Shown piece after piece: positions 12,931-24,423 of a stretch of 64,000 nucleotides of DNA. The notes below the pieces were generated by a model. The model was not told the origin of the DNA, searched no databases, and saw only the letters and a program-made list of their open reading frames with translations. Position numbers and translations under genes: made by a program. Source of the stretch: Bipolaris cookei (lineage: Eukaryota > Ascomycota > Dothideomycetes > Pleosporales > Pleosporaceae); NCBI GenBank assembly GCA_002286855.1, contig NRSV01000004.1, forward strand, positions 830,632-894,631, in the 5' to 3' direction. Position 1 is the stretch's first letter. The number at the start of each line of letters is the position of its first letter.

Positions 12931-15316
12931 TCATTTCTTCCGCCTTTTTGGACTTCTTTTCCTCGTCTCGTCTTCTACTTCCTCAACTGTCGCTGCTGGG
13001 CTAGTCGTCGTACTGCTTCCCAAGCTATCGACCCTATTGCTGCTCTCTGTACTGTCATCTGCACCGACTCCTACGCCAAGGTGCGTGGGGTCATCTTCAC
13101 CATTGATGTCTGGAAAGGTGAATGTATCGGCGGTAGGCTCGTCCAGAGAAGCGGTGGCATCAAAGTTGAAATCAGGTAACACGGTGTTACCGTTCACATG
13201 TGCTTGTGTACCGTCGGCGTTAGTGTTGTTATCGGTGAAAAAATCATCGTCATGGACAAAGTTGTCCATGTTTAGGTCGTATTGTCCAGGTTCCCCAAGA
13301 CCGTTGGGATCAAAATATGAATTCTGGTCGCCAATGCCTTCAATTCGGCCTGTTGGGCTAAGCGGCAATATGCGGTCGTGTATGTTCTGGATCTTGGAAT
13401 TCTGTTGATCCGACAGTTTCTGCAGCATTTCCAATTGTTGTTGCGTCGCTTGGTATTGGGCAAGATCATCGAGCAAGCGGCTCACTTCTGGTGGGTTGGG
13501 GTTGGTGAGGGCATTATCCGTATTTTGTGCAGCTGTGTTGTTTACGATTTGCGATAGTACGTCGTTTCGTTGTTGTTGAGTGAGGGGCACATGTCCGTCT
13601 TGGGTCTGGTAATTTGATAAAGCCGCCGCATAGTCAAAGTCTGGCGTCTGGTTGGTCGACTGGCCAGCACTAGCGTTTGCATTTTGTATCGCTGACATGA
13701 TTGCGTCGTTTCCGGGCAAAGATGCGCCGTTGGACGGGGATTCAGTCTTGACATGTGATCCCGGGATACTGTCTCTTCCTTGTTGGTCCGGAAAAGCAGA
13801 ATGAGACTGTTGGCGATTAAGCGGCACAGAGGGCCTCAAGACTTGTTGCCGACTTCCCGGCCGCGTGATGGGACTTGCCAGTGGTCTCGTTGTGGGGCTC
13901 ACGGTTGTGGCACGGCCCGTTGTGGTTGGCGCAAGGTAATCTTGTTGGTTGGGAGCGGGAGCGGGCAGGATAGCGAGGGGCCTCTTGTTTCTTTGCAACT
14001 GCGAGGCCTTGTGCGCATCTTGCATAGGATAGTCGTCCACGTCGACTACGTTACCGTGGGGTTGTTGGCGCGCAGAAGGGAACATGTCGGCGAGATTCAT
14101 ACCGTTTGCGTTACCCTCCAGGCTCCTGTTGTAAAAGGTTGCAAGAAATGTCAGAATGGCGTTGATCGAGTTCTCGTGTCGGTCGTGCAGCGCCTGGAAA
14201 GATGTTGCTCGAGAATACAACTCTTCATTCTGGCGCTTGATCTGTGTCAAGACGTTGGAAATGAGTTTCTGCTGCTGCTGAAGTTCCCTAACCTCAACTC
14301 GTAGACTGTTGTATTCTGACCGTGGGATCATAGCCATCTGTTCATTTCCTCGGACCGCTACTTCTTCAACATATCCGCCGCCTCCAGTATCCTGAATATA
14401 CTTGCGATCTTCATCGCTGTCGCCCTTGTTTTCCTCGTCGCGTTTGCGTTTTGGTCCGGTCGGGGGGTTTTTGGGCTTCTGAATCAGCCACAGCAGCTCT
14501 GGTCGCCCGCGCTTGAAGTATTTGTTGTAGTACTCGCTGGGTGCCTTTGCCTTGGTCTCACTGGCCTTCATCGAATTGTCTGACAAGCCGACCTTTTTGT
14601 GGAAACCGTACATGTTCAACTGCCGAACAAAGGATGCATAATTGTTGTGTTTGAACAATTCGGGGATTAAGGTTCGTGCAAATTCGTCCTCGTCCAGAAC
14701 AATGAAGCTGTTCCCGTCGTCGGACCATCGAATGAGATTCTCGTTCTTGTTATTATCGAGAAAACTGTGGGAAAATCAGCCACCATTCCGCGACTGTAAA
14801 CGCATCCACGGCACCTGGGTGCTCCAAAAGATGACGAGTACTATGGGTTGTCTTGGAAAAAAACAAGTAGTGGCTCACTCACCTGCTCAATTTCTGCACA
14901 AATGGCGGGATCTGCTTTCGTTTCGCCTGTGCATCCTTCCTGGCGAGAGCTGCTTTCTGTTCCAGCTCTTCATCATCATCCACTGTTTCCCACTGCTGCT
15001 GAGGGCTCGCGAATCCATCCCACTGACCGCGTCGTGGGGCAGGAGCAAGCTGTTGGTTGGTGTTCCGTCGTACCAGTTGGCCAGACATCTCAGTCCCGTC
15101 ATTGTACCCGTCCAGCGACACGACGCGATTGTGGCCGGCCCCCATGGTCGGGCCGTAGTTGTCGTACAGTGGTGGATCGGTGAAATTCATGTCGGTAGCC
15201 ACTGCTGGGTCATTCCAATTGATGTACTGATCGGTCGGTGCGGGGATATCGTGTTGGTACGTCTGGGCGGGGGGCTGCGGGGATGTGACTGGAGCGCGCC
15301 GCTTGCGGTTCGACAT
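12931..15316 (-). CDS. HSF1: heat-shock transcription factor (Hsf1-like)
   Basis: DNA-binding activator that recognises nGAAn repeats and drives chaperone genes. Exon 1 (15316-14883) and exon 2 (14764-12931) flank a 118-nt GTGAGT..CAG intron lying inside the DNA-binding domain; 755 residues. The HSF domain runs from about 134 to 245, with IPPFVQKLSSFLD, IRWSDDGNSFIVLD and FKHNNYASFVRQLNMYGFHK. It is followed by a Gln-rich heptad region (about 300-345) that fits the trimerisation coiled coil. The C-terminal half is Gln/Asn/Pro-rich and ends in an acidic segment and a basic KRSPKRRKK tail, a likely nuclear signal. Start 15316 (MSNRKRR) is preferred over an in-frame ATG 35 codons upstream because a basic N-terminus is usual. 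SFL1 is the alternative family; the domain sequence favours Hsf1. Confidence 0.92.
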
Positions 15317-17307
15317 GGGAACTTTGGTGATTTGGGCGGGAAATTGGAGTGCTTTCTCTGCGGAGATGCTCTGTGCGGTGCGTATCCGCTGCTCCCGGGG
15401 AGTCTCAGAAAGAATCTTCACGAGGCTCGGTGCGGAATATCAGCCTTGCAAAACCGATACAGGCCGCACAAGTCGTAAAGCGCGCAGGTCAGTCAGCGCC
15501 CGGGATTGAATGTGGTATCTGAGGAGCGCGTGGTGGGCGCGATTATGTAGGGATTTTGGGCGGAATTGTTGATTTGTTTCGTTGTTGGTGTTTTACGGAA
15601 ATATTGGGCGATTGTCCCCAAACAGCTGGCCGGCTCACACAAAGGACCGGTAGAAGGGCATCAAAGAGGGCGCAGGTAGGCGGCAGGGCAGGATAAGGCG
15701 GTCGCGAAATGGAGTGGGTAGTTCGGCGAAAGGTGTATGAGGGCAAACATGGGCGGGCCCAGGTGAGGCCGAGCCAGTGACTTTATGACGCAGGATGCAA
15801 AGCAGCAGGCGGCGCAGCAAAGACGGTGGTGGGCTCAAAAGAGGGAATGTCGAGCAAGATGCGCAACGTGTCCGGGCGCACCGTCTGGCCGGAAACAATA
15901 GCTGGGGGGACGTGAGCGCGAGGCGGCGTCGGCGATATAGCGCGTAGTACTTGGATGGTTCGCAGCAATGAGGTGGGCTTCACAGTCCTGCCAGCGTCAT
16001 TCGCTTAGACGCCCGCTAGCATGACTCGTGGCCGATGTCCTGGGCTTGTCAGGTGTACATGTGTGTAGTGCCAACGTCGTCCGTACTTTAAGCTGCTGGC
16101 ACACTGCGACACTCATCATGCAATTTCACCATGACAGTGCGACTCTCTCCCGGCCAACCTGTCCGATCCAGCCAGATCAGACTTGAGATGCATGGTCTGA
16201 TGCAGGAGTTTTTAATCGGCCCGGGCAGAGGTGGAATGATGGGAAATCCCCCAAATGCGATAGATGTCTGCCTACTTTCCGATGCATCCAGCGGTCACAT
16301 GAGCTCAGCTCAGTCCTAAGGGGCCAGGATCCGCCATGGCAGACCCGGACACTGTACCCGAAATGGCCCCCAGAGGAACTGCATCTTACTCAAAACTACG
16401 ATCCACGCCCAAGGTTGAGATCCTGGCCACCCATCCGACTCATCCAGCCTCTCCGTCCCGAAGAACCGTGCCCAGACCCTACAAGTCCCTTTGCGAGAGG
16501 TAAAAAATGCCTGAGACGCCTCCTTATCACAAACACTGCCGTGACACGTCGTATGAGTTGACACTGTACATACCTCCAGCACCATAAGCTGTCTCATCCT
16601 AGGTCTCATCCAAGCTAAGCACGTCGATATATAAATCATCCCGTGGCACATGGAAACAAACGTGGGCACCCAGGTCTTTTTGTTTTTATAAATTTCTTAG
16701 CTTCATTTTCGCGCAACGTACAAAGGTTGAGTGGAGGAGCCCGGTGTTCAAACTAATCACCTTCCATTATCGTACTGTCGCGCCAGGCACCCAGCACCAA
16801 CCTAGACTATGACTGATATCCAAGGCGGAAAAGTGGGGAAAAAAGAGAAAAAGAAGAACAGTGGAATACCAAAGAGAAAGACAAGAAACCCACAAACTTC
16901 TAACTGTGCGCCGAATGCAGCTTCGCTCTCATCTCTCTCTTCCTCCGTTCAGAAACTAAAACCCAATACTACAACGTCGTCGGGGACTGTGCGACTCAAT
17001 ATAAATATGTCAAAAACATATCCCATATGTTCATAAATGCTTTTTTGCTGTATCCAAAGTTAAAATGCGAGATTGGTGGGGGGCGCGGGCCCGGTTTAGT
17101 TCTGGATGTAATGTCTCTACCATCGTGGCATCATTCTCTTCGTATGCATCGTAAAGTCAATCCAGTGTTAGTAGCGCGGCCAATTGCTGGCTTTAGGCCG
17201 TTAAACGTTCGTCGTCATCGATTTCGTTCGTGGGCGCCATCGCACGTGTCGTTGAACGAGTGATGATACGTGCGACAACGGTTGGTTTTGTGCGTGGAGC
17301 TGACATA
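15317..17307. other. intergenic, heat-shock factor promoter and 3' region of the RRM gene
   Basis: About 2 kb without recognisable coding sequence. The part next to the heat-shock factor gene (15.3-16.0 kb) is GC-rich; 16.7-17.0 kb is more AT-rich and probably belongs to the 3' UTR of the RRM-R3H gene. No clear nGAAn triple repeat was found by eye. Confidence 0.5.
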
Positions 17308-19260
17308 CTACTGGCCTACAAGAATCTCCACATTGGATTGCGATGATAGCTCGTCGCTGCCACGATTCTGGTGTCCATTCTGTCGCGGGCGGCTGAAGCC
17401 CTGTCCTCGCTCAGGAAGCGGTCCACGAGGTTGTCTGGATGGCCGATCATCGTAGTTGGTGCTGAAGGTACGATGTCCGCCAATGGGGCCAGGGGCATCC
17501 CAAGACGTCATCTGTCGCAAAGATCGTGGGCTGCTGTTCTGCGGGTATCCTGATGAAAGCTGCATTCGGCCCATTTCCCTTTCCAGTAAACCATCGTCAC
17601 GCTGCGACATGGAGCTGTTTGTTGGGGTGCCACTGGGGTTGGTGGAGCTTCCGCTATAGCCAAGACCCTCGAGCGAGATGCCACCTGGTCGACCAATGGG
17701 ATGGCTGGCAGTAGAGGGGGCAGGTGACGGCGTGTAAGATCTGAGATCTGCGTAAGACTTGGCGCCACGAAGATTAGGCACCGCGTTCAGACCGCCGGGC
17801 GAATCGGGAAATCCAAGAAGACCTGATGGCTGCCTGTTGAAGGCGTTGTAAAAGCCGCCCTCTGCGCGTACATCGCTGAAATCGGTCGTGGCTGCGCGGT
17901 TCAGGTTGCGGCGTGGTTGCTCTAGAGAGTTGCTGGCCATTTGCGGCATTGGGGGGCTGAGCCCCTGAGTGTCATAAACCTTAAAGATGTGCACCTGGCG
18001 CTGATCGCCAGTGCCCTTTGAAATATGCGCAAGCCCGAGCTGATGAGCCAAGGTGTGAATGGTACGGCGCTGTAGAGGAGCTAGGTTGGCAGGGAAAGTC
18101 ATGCTATCGCGATCCTTGGCCTCCTTGAACAGGAGAAGTTGGGTGTAAAATTGTAGCGATTGCGGGTCATTGAGGTCGACGTCTGGGTGTTCTATCAGCA
18201 CAAAGTTTTTTTGTTGGAACAATATCAGAAAAAAAAGGGGCTGAAACGCACCGACAGTCTTTTGTCCACTGCCCCTCATAGCTGAGACGGGTGAGGGTGA
18301 TGTGGCGGGCATGTGGGAGGCAAGAGACCCAAAGGATGCCTGAGAGTGAAGACCGCCACCAAGCGGGCGGTGTTGCTCTTCCAGCTGTCCACGTCGCTCT
18401 CGCTTCTCTCGCTCGATGCGCTCACGCTCGGCGAGGGGCAGCATCTTCTTGTACTCGACGCGCAGCTTCCTGCCGTTGAGCTCAAAGTGGTTCATCGACT
18501 CAATCACGGCAGCGGTTTCCTCAGCGGTGGTGAAGTTGGCAAAGGCCAGGCCTCGGAAGACGCCATTGTCAAAGTGGTAGTTGAAGGCGTAGGGAAGGGG
18601 CAGGCGCAGCTCCGTCATGAGTGAAACCAGCTGCTCCTTCTTGACGGCAAAAGGAATGTTCTTGATGACGATGGCGGTGGGGATGAGTTCCTCGTCGACG
18701 TCATGGCTGTAACTCGTGTTCTGCATGGTGTTGAGGTTGGAGTTGCCGAGGGCGAAGCTGGGCAGACCCTGAGGCTGCTGGTCCATCCATCCCTGAGAAA
18801 GGTGGGTCAGCATCGTGGCAAAAACATGTGCAAGAGGGAGTTGGGTGGGTGAAGAGGTGGTTATCGTAGTGGTAGTTGTTGTCAGGGTCCTTACCGATGG
18901 TAGTGCGCTGCGGCCTCCTTGACGCTGCTGCGACTTGATGCGGGCTTGGGCGGCACCTCCCAGGGAGCCCAGAGAGCCGTTTTGGGCAAAAGCATTCGTG
19001 TTCCAGGCGGTGGCGGAGCCCATGTCGTAGGCGCCGTAGGCAGCGCCAGCGTGCATGGTCTGGTTGAGGCGCTCGTAGTTGCGCGGCTGGTCGTAGGGGC
19101 GCTGGTGGTCGTCTTGGGCGTACATGTTTTGCTGTTGCGGGACTTGGCCGTAGGCGTCGAACTGGCGCGAGGGCATGCGGTGCAGAGAGCCTGTCTGGGG
19201 CTGGGATCGTTGGGCAATGGGCGACCGAGACGTGTTGTGGTCGTAGCCCGACGAGTACAT
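17308..19260 (-). CDS. RRM and R3H domain RNA-binding protein (PIN4/Cip2-like)
   Basis: Single-stranded nucleic acid-binding protein of the yeast Pin4 / fission yeast Cip1-Cip2 type, associated with stress-responsive mRNA control and cell-cycle checkpoints. Exons 19260-18895, 18792-18252 and 18191-17308 give 596 residues. Both introns (102 nt, GTAAGG..CAG; 60 nt, GTGCGT..TAG) are multiples of three and free of stops, so the unspliced frame also stays open; splice motifs and the loss of Thr-rich and Phe-rich junk sequence support splicing. The RRM spans about 155-238 (AIVIKNIPFAVKKEQL, GLAFANFTTAEET). A charged ERERIEREKRERR helix follows, then R3H about 305-372 with SMTFPANLAPLQRRTIHTLA. The tails are Gln/Ser/Pro-rich. 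The domain order matches the family. Confidence 0.9.
   Translation of the reverse strand: MYSSGYDHNTSRSPIAQRSQPQTGSLHRMPSRQFDAYGQVPQQQNMYAQDDHQRPYDQPRNYERLNQTMHAGAAYGAYDMGSATAWNTNAFAQNGSLGSLGGAAQARIKSQQRQGGRSALPSVRTLTTTTTTITTSSPTQLPLAHVFATMLTHLSQGWMDQQPQGLPSFALGNSNLNTMQNTSYSHDVDEELIPTAIVIKNIPFAVKKEQLVSLMTELRLPLPYAFNYHFDNGVFRGLAFANFTTAEETAAVIESMNHFELNGRKLRVEYKKMLPLAERERIEREKRERRGQLEEQHRPLGGGLHSQASFGSLASHMPATSPSPVSAMRGSGQKTVGAFQPLFFLILFQQKNFVLIEHPDVDLNDPQSLQFYTQLLLFKEAKDRDSMTFPANLAPLQRRTIHTLAHQLGLAHISKGTGDQRQVHIFKVYDTQGLSPPMPQMASNSLEQPRRNLNRAATTDFSDVRAEGGFYNAFNRQPSGLLGFPDSPGGLNAVPNLRGAKSYADLRSYTPSPAPSTASHPIGRPGGISLEGLGYSGSSTNPSGTPTNSSMSQRDDGLLEREMGRMQLSSGYPQNSSPRSLRQMTSWDAPGPIGGHRTFSTNYDDRPSRQPRGPLPERGQGFSRPRQNGHQNRGSDELSSQSNVEILVGQ
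18793..18894 (-). other. stopless in-frame intron (102 nt)
   Basis: GTAAGG donor and TTTCTCAG acceptor on the minus strand. The length is divisible by three and no stop codon occurs in frame, so retention would insert 34 residues, mostly Thr/Ser-rich, before the RRM. Confidence 0.8.
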
Positions 19261-20386
19261 TATATGCGGTGAGGATTAGGGGGGTCTTGGGTCGTAAGGA
19301 GGACGTAGCGTGCGGGTTGGAGACGCAGGCAGCGGGCAGCGCAGAAAATTAGAGCGGAGGTACGAGATGGTGGCCCAAGCTCGCGGAGAGGTGAAATGAG
19401 CGGAAGGCGACGGTCGCGAACGAGTCTTTGACCAAGGGAAAAGGGGGTAGAAGAGGCTCGAGCAGCCGCGGTCGAGGGCTGGCGGGCGTGTGCTGGGTGG
19501 ACGGCGCAACAGGAGCAAGGGAGCCAGGGGATGCCAGGCGGACCGGACCCAGCGAGACTTGTTCCCCTATCGAGCCAAAGCCGCACGTTTGGGTGGGCCG
19601 CGAGCAGCAACAGGGCCACGGACTAGTCGATGTCAAAAAAAAGGGTTCAAATATCGCCTACGCAGCCTACAGCGGGAGGAGGAGAGAGGGGCAGTCAGGG
19701 ACGAAGGGGAGCAGTTCCGGGCGAGGGCGACGGCTGGTGCGTGTGCTTGGGTTGCAAAAGTCTCGCTGAAGCCCACTAACGGCGCGGGGAGGCGGCTGCA
19801 CACGTGCGCACCGACGGTGGCCAGACGAGAGCCGACTCTTTCTCGCACAGTATGCGTATAAGAAATATGTATGTGTTGTAGTAGATATGTGTGCAGTGTA
19901 TATAGAGTGCATACGTGTACTTACTGACTTACAATATACACATTCTACATACATTGATCCACTCACATCTGCTGTGCTACTGCCACATCTACTCACACCT
20001 GTCACTCACACATACTTACCCTCTCTCGCTCGTCCCACCGTGGCCTCAACAGCAGCCCTTGCTCTGGTCGCTGACACGCCGTTATTACTGTTGCCGGCTT
20101 ACATGCCCTGCACACTGGCCCTATTACTCGCGGAACCATTTCCAAGACCGGACCGGCCAGCTTCGCCAGAGAAACAATATTCAACAAAATGGAGCGGCGC
20201 AGATGCAGCCACAGCCACAGCCTTGTATGTAGGTACATGCATACGTACTTACATACGCATGTACACCCACACCCACACTCACTCACATACATGCAGCCCG
20301 CCACACGAAAGAACCATGGCCCGGTAGTCGGGAAGTCGCCAGCTGGCGGGCCGTTGCGTTAGCTTCCCTGCTAACATACGTCCAAC

Positions 20387-20423
20387 ACAACAACAACAAT
20401 AACAATAACAATAACAACAATAC
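20387..20423 (+). repeat. CAA/AATAAC microsatellite
   Basis: Short tandem run of CAACAA passing into AATAAC units. Confidence 0.85.
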
Positions 20424-20436
20424 CAGTGCTCTTATC

Positions 20437-20478
20437 CTCCCTCCTCCTCCTCCTCCTCCTCCTCCTCCTCCTCCCTCC
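20437..20478 (+). repeat. (CCT)n microsatellite
   Basis: About 13 CCT units with a few interruptions. On the minus strand this reads as a GGA run. Confidence 0.85.
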
Positions 20479-21149
20479 TCCCTCATGCACCCCCCGTCGC
20501 CACTTGCTGGCTGCAGCCGCCCTAAGCATGTCGTCAACTACGGTGAACATGGGGCTCCTGCTCTCCTCAACCTCATCGCCATGACGCTCGGGGAGGATGA
20601 CGCGCCCACGAGACGTCGTCAGCTGCACGTTGCCACCAATAATCTCCCCATTGCACCCTTGACCGCACTGTTCTCCAGATATGCACAGTAATGATCCTGC
20701 AATTCCACCCTATCCCTTCGCTATCCACCCCTTCACAAATCACCACGCCCTCGTCCCCTCGGGTGCACACACCAAATGCCACCTCCACCCAACCCCCAAT
20801 GCCGCTCTGCATACCCACTCTAAACGGGGCTCCTGGATTCATCAGGCTAGCATCGCCTCTGGACCATGGTCGTGGATCCCACACGCCCATCCAACCGACT
20901 TCCCGCTTTTATCAACTTTCCGACTGGCTGTCCGACGCTCCTGTCGTCTGAAGGATCGCTTAGTCGCATGCATGGAAAATCATGTGATGCTGGCCACTTC
21001 GACACACATTCCTCTCATCACCGACACTACTCGCCGTTGCAAATTGCCTTGCCCTGCTACCTCTTACCGTGGCTTGCATGGGTGGCTTGCGCAATTCCCC
21101 CGAAGCAACGGCTGTGCTTACTTGTTCTATTTATTACAACACACCACAC

Positions 21150-22472
21150 TCAATCATCAAAGTCAAGAAGCCGCGACCATTCGCTCTCGCCTACTCGACG
21201 GAACTCAGCACCCGCTGCAAACTGCCCGCTAGCCTCCCACGCCTGCATGGTTGCTTGGTCGTAGGGCCCGTTAATGTCACCCTCGGGTGCATTGAGCCAG
21301 TGGAACTCCCATTGCACTGGCTCTGGGTTGGGGTTCTTCCAGTCTTCTCCCGTCTCGCGCTTGTACTGCCGCATGATGGATTCACGCGGCAGCTCATAGA
21401 TGTCCTCCACACCACGGTCCGACAAGCGACTTGCGCACTCGGTAATCGAGTCAATGACCTGCTTTGCTTTTGCTGCTGCTGCCTCCTGCGATGGGTCTGT
21501 ATCCACCTCCATGCTCTGGGCCTTCTTCTTCTTGGCCCAGTTGTTCGTCGGTTTCTTTGGCATCGCCTTGCCGTATCGCACCAGGGCCTCCATGGGTGTT
21601 TCTCCTACTTCGAGATGTGAGATCAGAGTGGACAGGACATCGCTGGTGACTATCGAGTCTTCGGCTCGCTCTTTAGCTTTTCGCTCGGCATCCCTCTTGT
21701 CTTGTGCCTCTTTGGCTTTTTTCATGTCCTTCTTGGATATGCCCTCCAACCACGAGTCTTGAATGGCATCAGGGTCAAAGGCCTTGCGTACATAGTTGCC
21801 CGCCTCGTCGAACCGACCTTCTTCCTGTTCTGCACGCATGTTGAAGGCATCCAGCTTGGGCGCATGCTTTTTCTTGCTGCCTGCACCGAGCTCCTCGTCC
21901 ATGTCGGAGTCTAGCCGGTCGCGCTCCTCGTCGTCGCCCTCATCGCTGCTGCTCTCCACTTCATCTGTGATGGCTTTGGCGCCTTTTGTGAAATCTACCG
22001 CTACGTGACCTCCCGATTTGCTGCTTTCTTCTTGTCCCTCAATCTCGGCGTTATCCAAGAAGCGCAGTTTCTTCTTTTTCGCCTGATCTCGTCCAAGTTC
22101 CTCATCCTGCTCGTCCTCCTTTGGCTCGTCTGCAAACATGTCGTCGTCATCATCGTCGTCTTTGGTGGGTTTCTCTTTTTTATGGTTCGCCTCCGCGCGG
22201 ATATCAAAATTCTCGGTGGAGCTGTCTGAATCGTAGCCGTCAATGTTGACGGCATTACGTTTTATGCCTGAGCTTTTCCCAATGACATCGGCTTCCAACG
22301 CAGGGTCTTCTTCGTCGTCGTCAGCGTCTGGGGCAAGCGTCGAGGGATTGCGTGGATCGAAGCGAGGTTTCTTGGTCGATGGCTCGTCCTTGTCCAAATG
22401 GTGAGTCCGTGTGAATTGCTCACCGGCACGCTTTGGCCGCGCGGGGTTGTAAGTGCCGCTGGAGCTAGCCAT
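21150..22472 (-). CDS. LIN1: GYF-domain protein, Lin1/CD2BP2-like (U5 snRNP-associated)
   Basis: Homolog of yeast Lin1 and human CD2BP2/U5-52K, which bind proline-rich spliceosome proteins through a C-terminal GYF domain. Single exon, 440 residues from the ATG at 22472; an in-frame ATG at 22622 would add 50 residues unlike the family, so the shorter start is used. The N-terminal two thirds are highly acidic and Lys-rich, with blocks such as DDDDDDDMF and DEELGAGSKKKHAPKLDAF. FDEAGNYVRKAFDPDAIQDSWLEG is the conserved central block. The last about 60 residues carry WEFHWLNAPEG, GPYDQATMQAW and GAEFRRVGESEW, a GYF fold. The gene is divergent from UFD1 with 323 bp between the start codons, so co-regulation is possible. 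Confidence 0.9.
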   Translation of the reverse strand: MASSSGTYNPARPKRAGEQFTRTHHLDKDEPSTKKPRFDPRNPSTLAPDADDDEEDPALEADVIGKSSGIKRNAVNIDGYDSDSSTENFDIRAEANHKKEKPTKDDDDDDDMFADEPKEDEQDEELGRDQAKKKKLRFLDNAEIEGQEESSKSGGHVAVDFTKGAKAITDEVESSSDEGDDEERDRLDSDMDEELGAGSKKKHAPKLDAFNMRAEQEEGRFDEAGNYVRKAFDPDAIQDSWLEGISKKDMKKAKEAQDKRDAERKAKERAEDSIVTSDVLSTLISHLEVGETPMEALVRYGKAMPKKPTNNWAKKKKAQSMEVDTDPSQEAAAAKAKQVIDSITECASRLSDRGVEDIYELPRESIMRQYKRETGEDWKNPNPEPVQWEFHWLNAPEGDINGPYDQATMQAWEASGQFAAGAEFRRVGESEWSRLLDFDD

Positions 22473-22795
22473 GGTTGTAGCGAAGGCGTAGAGTCGGGGA
22501 TGCACACAAGTTAGTAGTAGTATTAGGATGTCGAGGTTTGTGCATCCGCCAGTGACGTCTTCGCGCGTTCTAGAAATTTGGAGCTTGGACCAGTTGCGGC
22601 GAACAGCCTGTGGCTCCGGCATGCGCTAATGGCTCAAACCGCTGTCCGTAGTGTTTGCCTACAGTTCGTCATCTTTGAGTCCATACATTTGCGCCCTCTA
22701 TTGTTTGGTCTTTGCGTCACGATATCACCTGCCTTTCCTTCTCGTGTCTTTGTTGTAACATAGCACCCCCTTCGCGCCCTGATTACTAGTTTGGA
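22473..22795. promoter_or_regulatory. bidirectional promoter region LIN1/UFD1
   Basis: 323 bp separate the two divergent start codons, so both promoters must overlap or abut. No proteasome-associated element (GGTGGCAAA) was found by eye. Confidence 0.55.
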
Positions 22796-23933
22796 ATGGT
22801 GAGAGTGACCCCGCCACTACCATCAGCCTGTACCTCAATGCCCAACTCACCACATCTACCAGTTCAACCCAAACTTTTACGACCAAGACGATCCCATAGC
22901 CATGTATCAGGCTATCCGACGCGGCGGCGGCGCACCTAGGCGCTTTGACGAGTACTTTCGTTGCTACCCTATTGCTATGTTGCCCGGCCCGGAGCGCCCA
23001 GAAGCAAACCATGGCGGAAAGGTGTTCCTTCCTCCCAGCGCTCTCGACAAGCTCACCAGGCTCCACATCACATATCCTATGCTCTTCGAGCTCATCAACG
23101 GAAAACAGGACGGAAAGAAGACACATGCAGGTGTGCTAGAGTTCATTGCAGAAGAAGGCAAGATCTACCTGCCATACTGGTTGATGGAGACGCTCAAGTT
23201 GGAGCCCGGCGACCTCTTACAAGTCAAGTCTACCGACATACCTCTCGGCACCTTCATCAAGTTGCAACCGCAAGATTCGTCCTTCCTCGAAATCTCAGAT
23301 CCAAAGGCTGTCCTTGAAAATGCGTTTCGGAGCTTCTCATGTCTTACCACGGGCGATATATTCACTTTTGCGTACAATGACAATGTATACAGTATAGCTG
23401 TGCTCGAGACAAAGCCAGAACATCCGAGCAAGGCTGTATGCACCATCGAAACGGATCTGTCGGTCGACTTTGCACCACCAGTGGGTTACCAAGAGCCGCA
23501 GAGGACGAGTGGGACAAGCACCCCACGCAGCGGAAAGGGCGTCATGACTGGAAAGGGCGGAACTCTGCACCCGCATGGCACTATGGCGAATGCGATCAAC
23601 TATGCAGCTATTGCGCCATCGGCAACAACTGCCACCAATGGAGCAAAAGCAACATCATCCAATTTCCTTACAACCGGTCACAAACTCCTTAAGAAGGGTA
23701 GCAAGGCATCTACCCCGCAAGCCTCTACACCGGTCGCAGGACAATCCACCAACCCACCCCCAACCGTGCGACGCACAAATGGACCACAGCCCCTTAGGTT
23801 ACCACCTAATAAGTTGTTCTTCGGGTATGAAATCCAGCCACTCAAGAGCAAGGAAGAGGCAGGCGAGCAAAAGGAGTCGAAGCACTTTGAGGGTGGAGGC
23901 CAAACGCTGCGAAAGAAGAAGGGGGATAAATAA
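22796..23933 (+). CDS. UFD1: ubiquitin fusion degradation protein Ufd1
   Basis: Subunit of the Cdc48-Ufd1-Npl4 segregase that extracts ubiquitylated proteins, for example in ER-associated degradation. Model: ATG alone as coding exon 1 (22796-22798), a 64-nt GTGAGA..CAG intron, then 22863-23933; 357 residues. The double-psi barrel Ufd1 domain covers about residues 25-200, with FLPPSALDKLTRLHI, THAGVLEFIAEEGKIYLP, LQVKSTDIPLGTFIKLQP and ENAFRSFSCLTTGDIF. The C-terminus holds the PLRLPPNKLFFGYEI block (Cdc48/Npl4-binding region) and a basic tail. The alternative is translation from the in-frame ATG at 22902, which loses 14 residues and no domain. Confidence 0.93.
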
Positions 23934-24423
23934 AGTGTTCGGCTGGGTTGGTTAGAGACGTGGTTCACTTTACGATATTCAGTGCTCGAAACGGAGAGCA
24001 TTTTATGGCGTTGATCAAAGGATGGTGGGAGGAATATGGCACATGGCGTTTTGCACCTATACCTTTGGGTGGTTAGAGAGATTCATGAAAACCACATTGC
24101 TTCTTTCTCTTTGTTCGAGCACGTCTATGTTGTTGATAAATGACATCAGGGCAAAAGTTGACGTAAAGTTGGGTACTTATGCACGACAAGCAAGTGGCCA
24201 ATCCGCAAGATGAATTCCTAGTATCCCACTGCCTGCCTGATTAATCGCCTCAGCCATGAATCATGTAAGTAATCCTCATACGCCCTGCCTTTTCCCGATC
24301 CATGATGAAGCAAAAAAGAAACGCCATTGTCCCAGTCTGATCGTCATTATGGGAATCCATATGAACCCTTTGATAAAAGAGAACTATCCCTGCCACCGCT
24401 TCCAAGTCTCGTCACCACTTGTC
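23934..24423. other. intergenic between convergent genes
   Basis: 3' ends of UFD1 (+) and the small nuclear protein gene (-). Nothing else is seen. Confidence 0.5.

Larger units (their letters stand above)
19261..21149. other. intergenic with microsatellites
   Basis: Upstream region of the RRM-R3H gene and 3' side of the LIN1-like gene. It holds several simple repeats (CAA/AAT, CCT, and CA-rich around 20225-20290). Long frames here are caused by base composition and match no family. Confidence 0.55.

Noticed and set aside
13780..14304. 174-codon plus-strand frame
   Set aside because: Antisense to the Gln-rich part of the heat-shock factor gene.
19428..19861. Two overlapping plus-strand frames upstream of the RRM-R3H gene
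   Set aside because: Low-complexity Arg/Gly-rich translations from the GC-rich 5' region; no support.
20437..20478. CCT repeat considered as a CRISPR-like or regulatory array
   Set aside because: Simple trinucleotide microsatellite without spacers.
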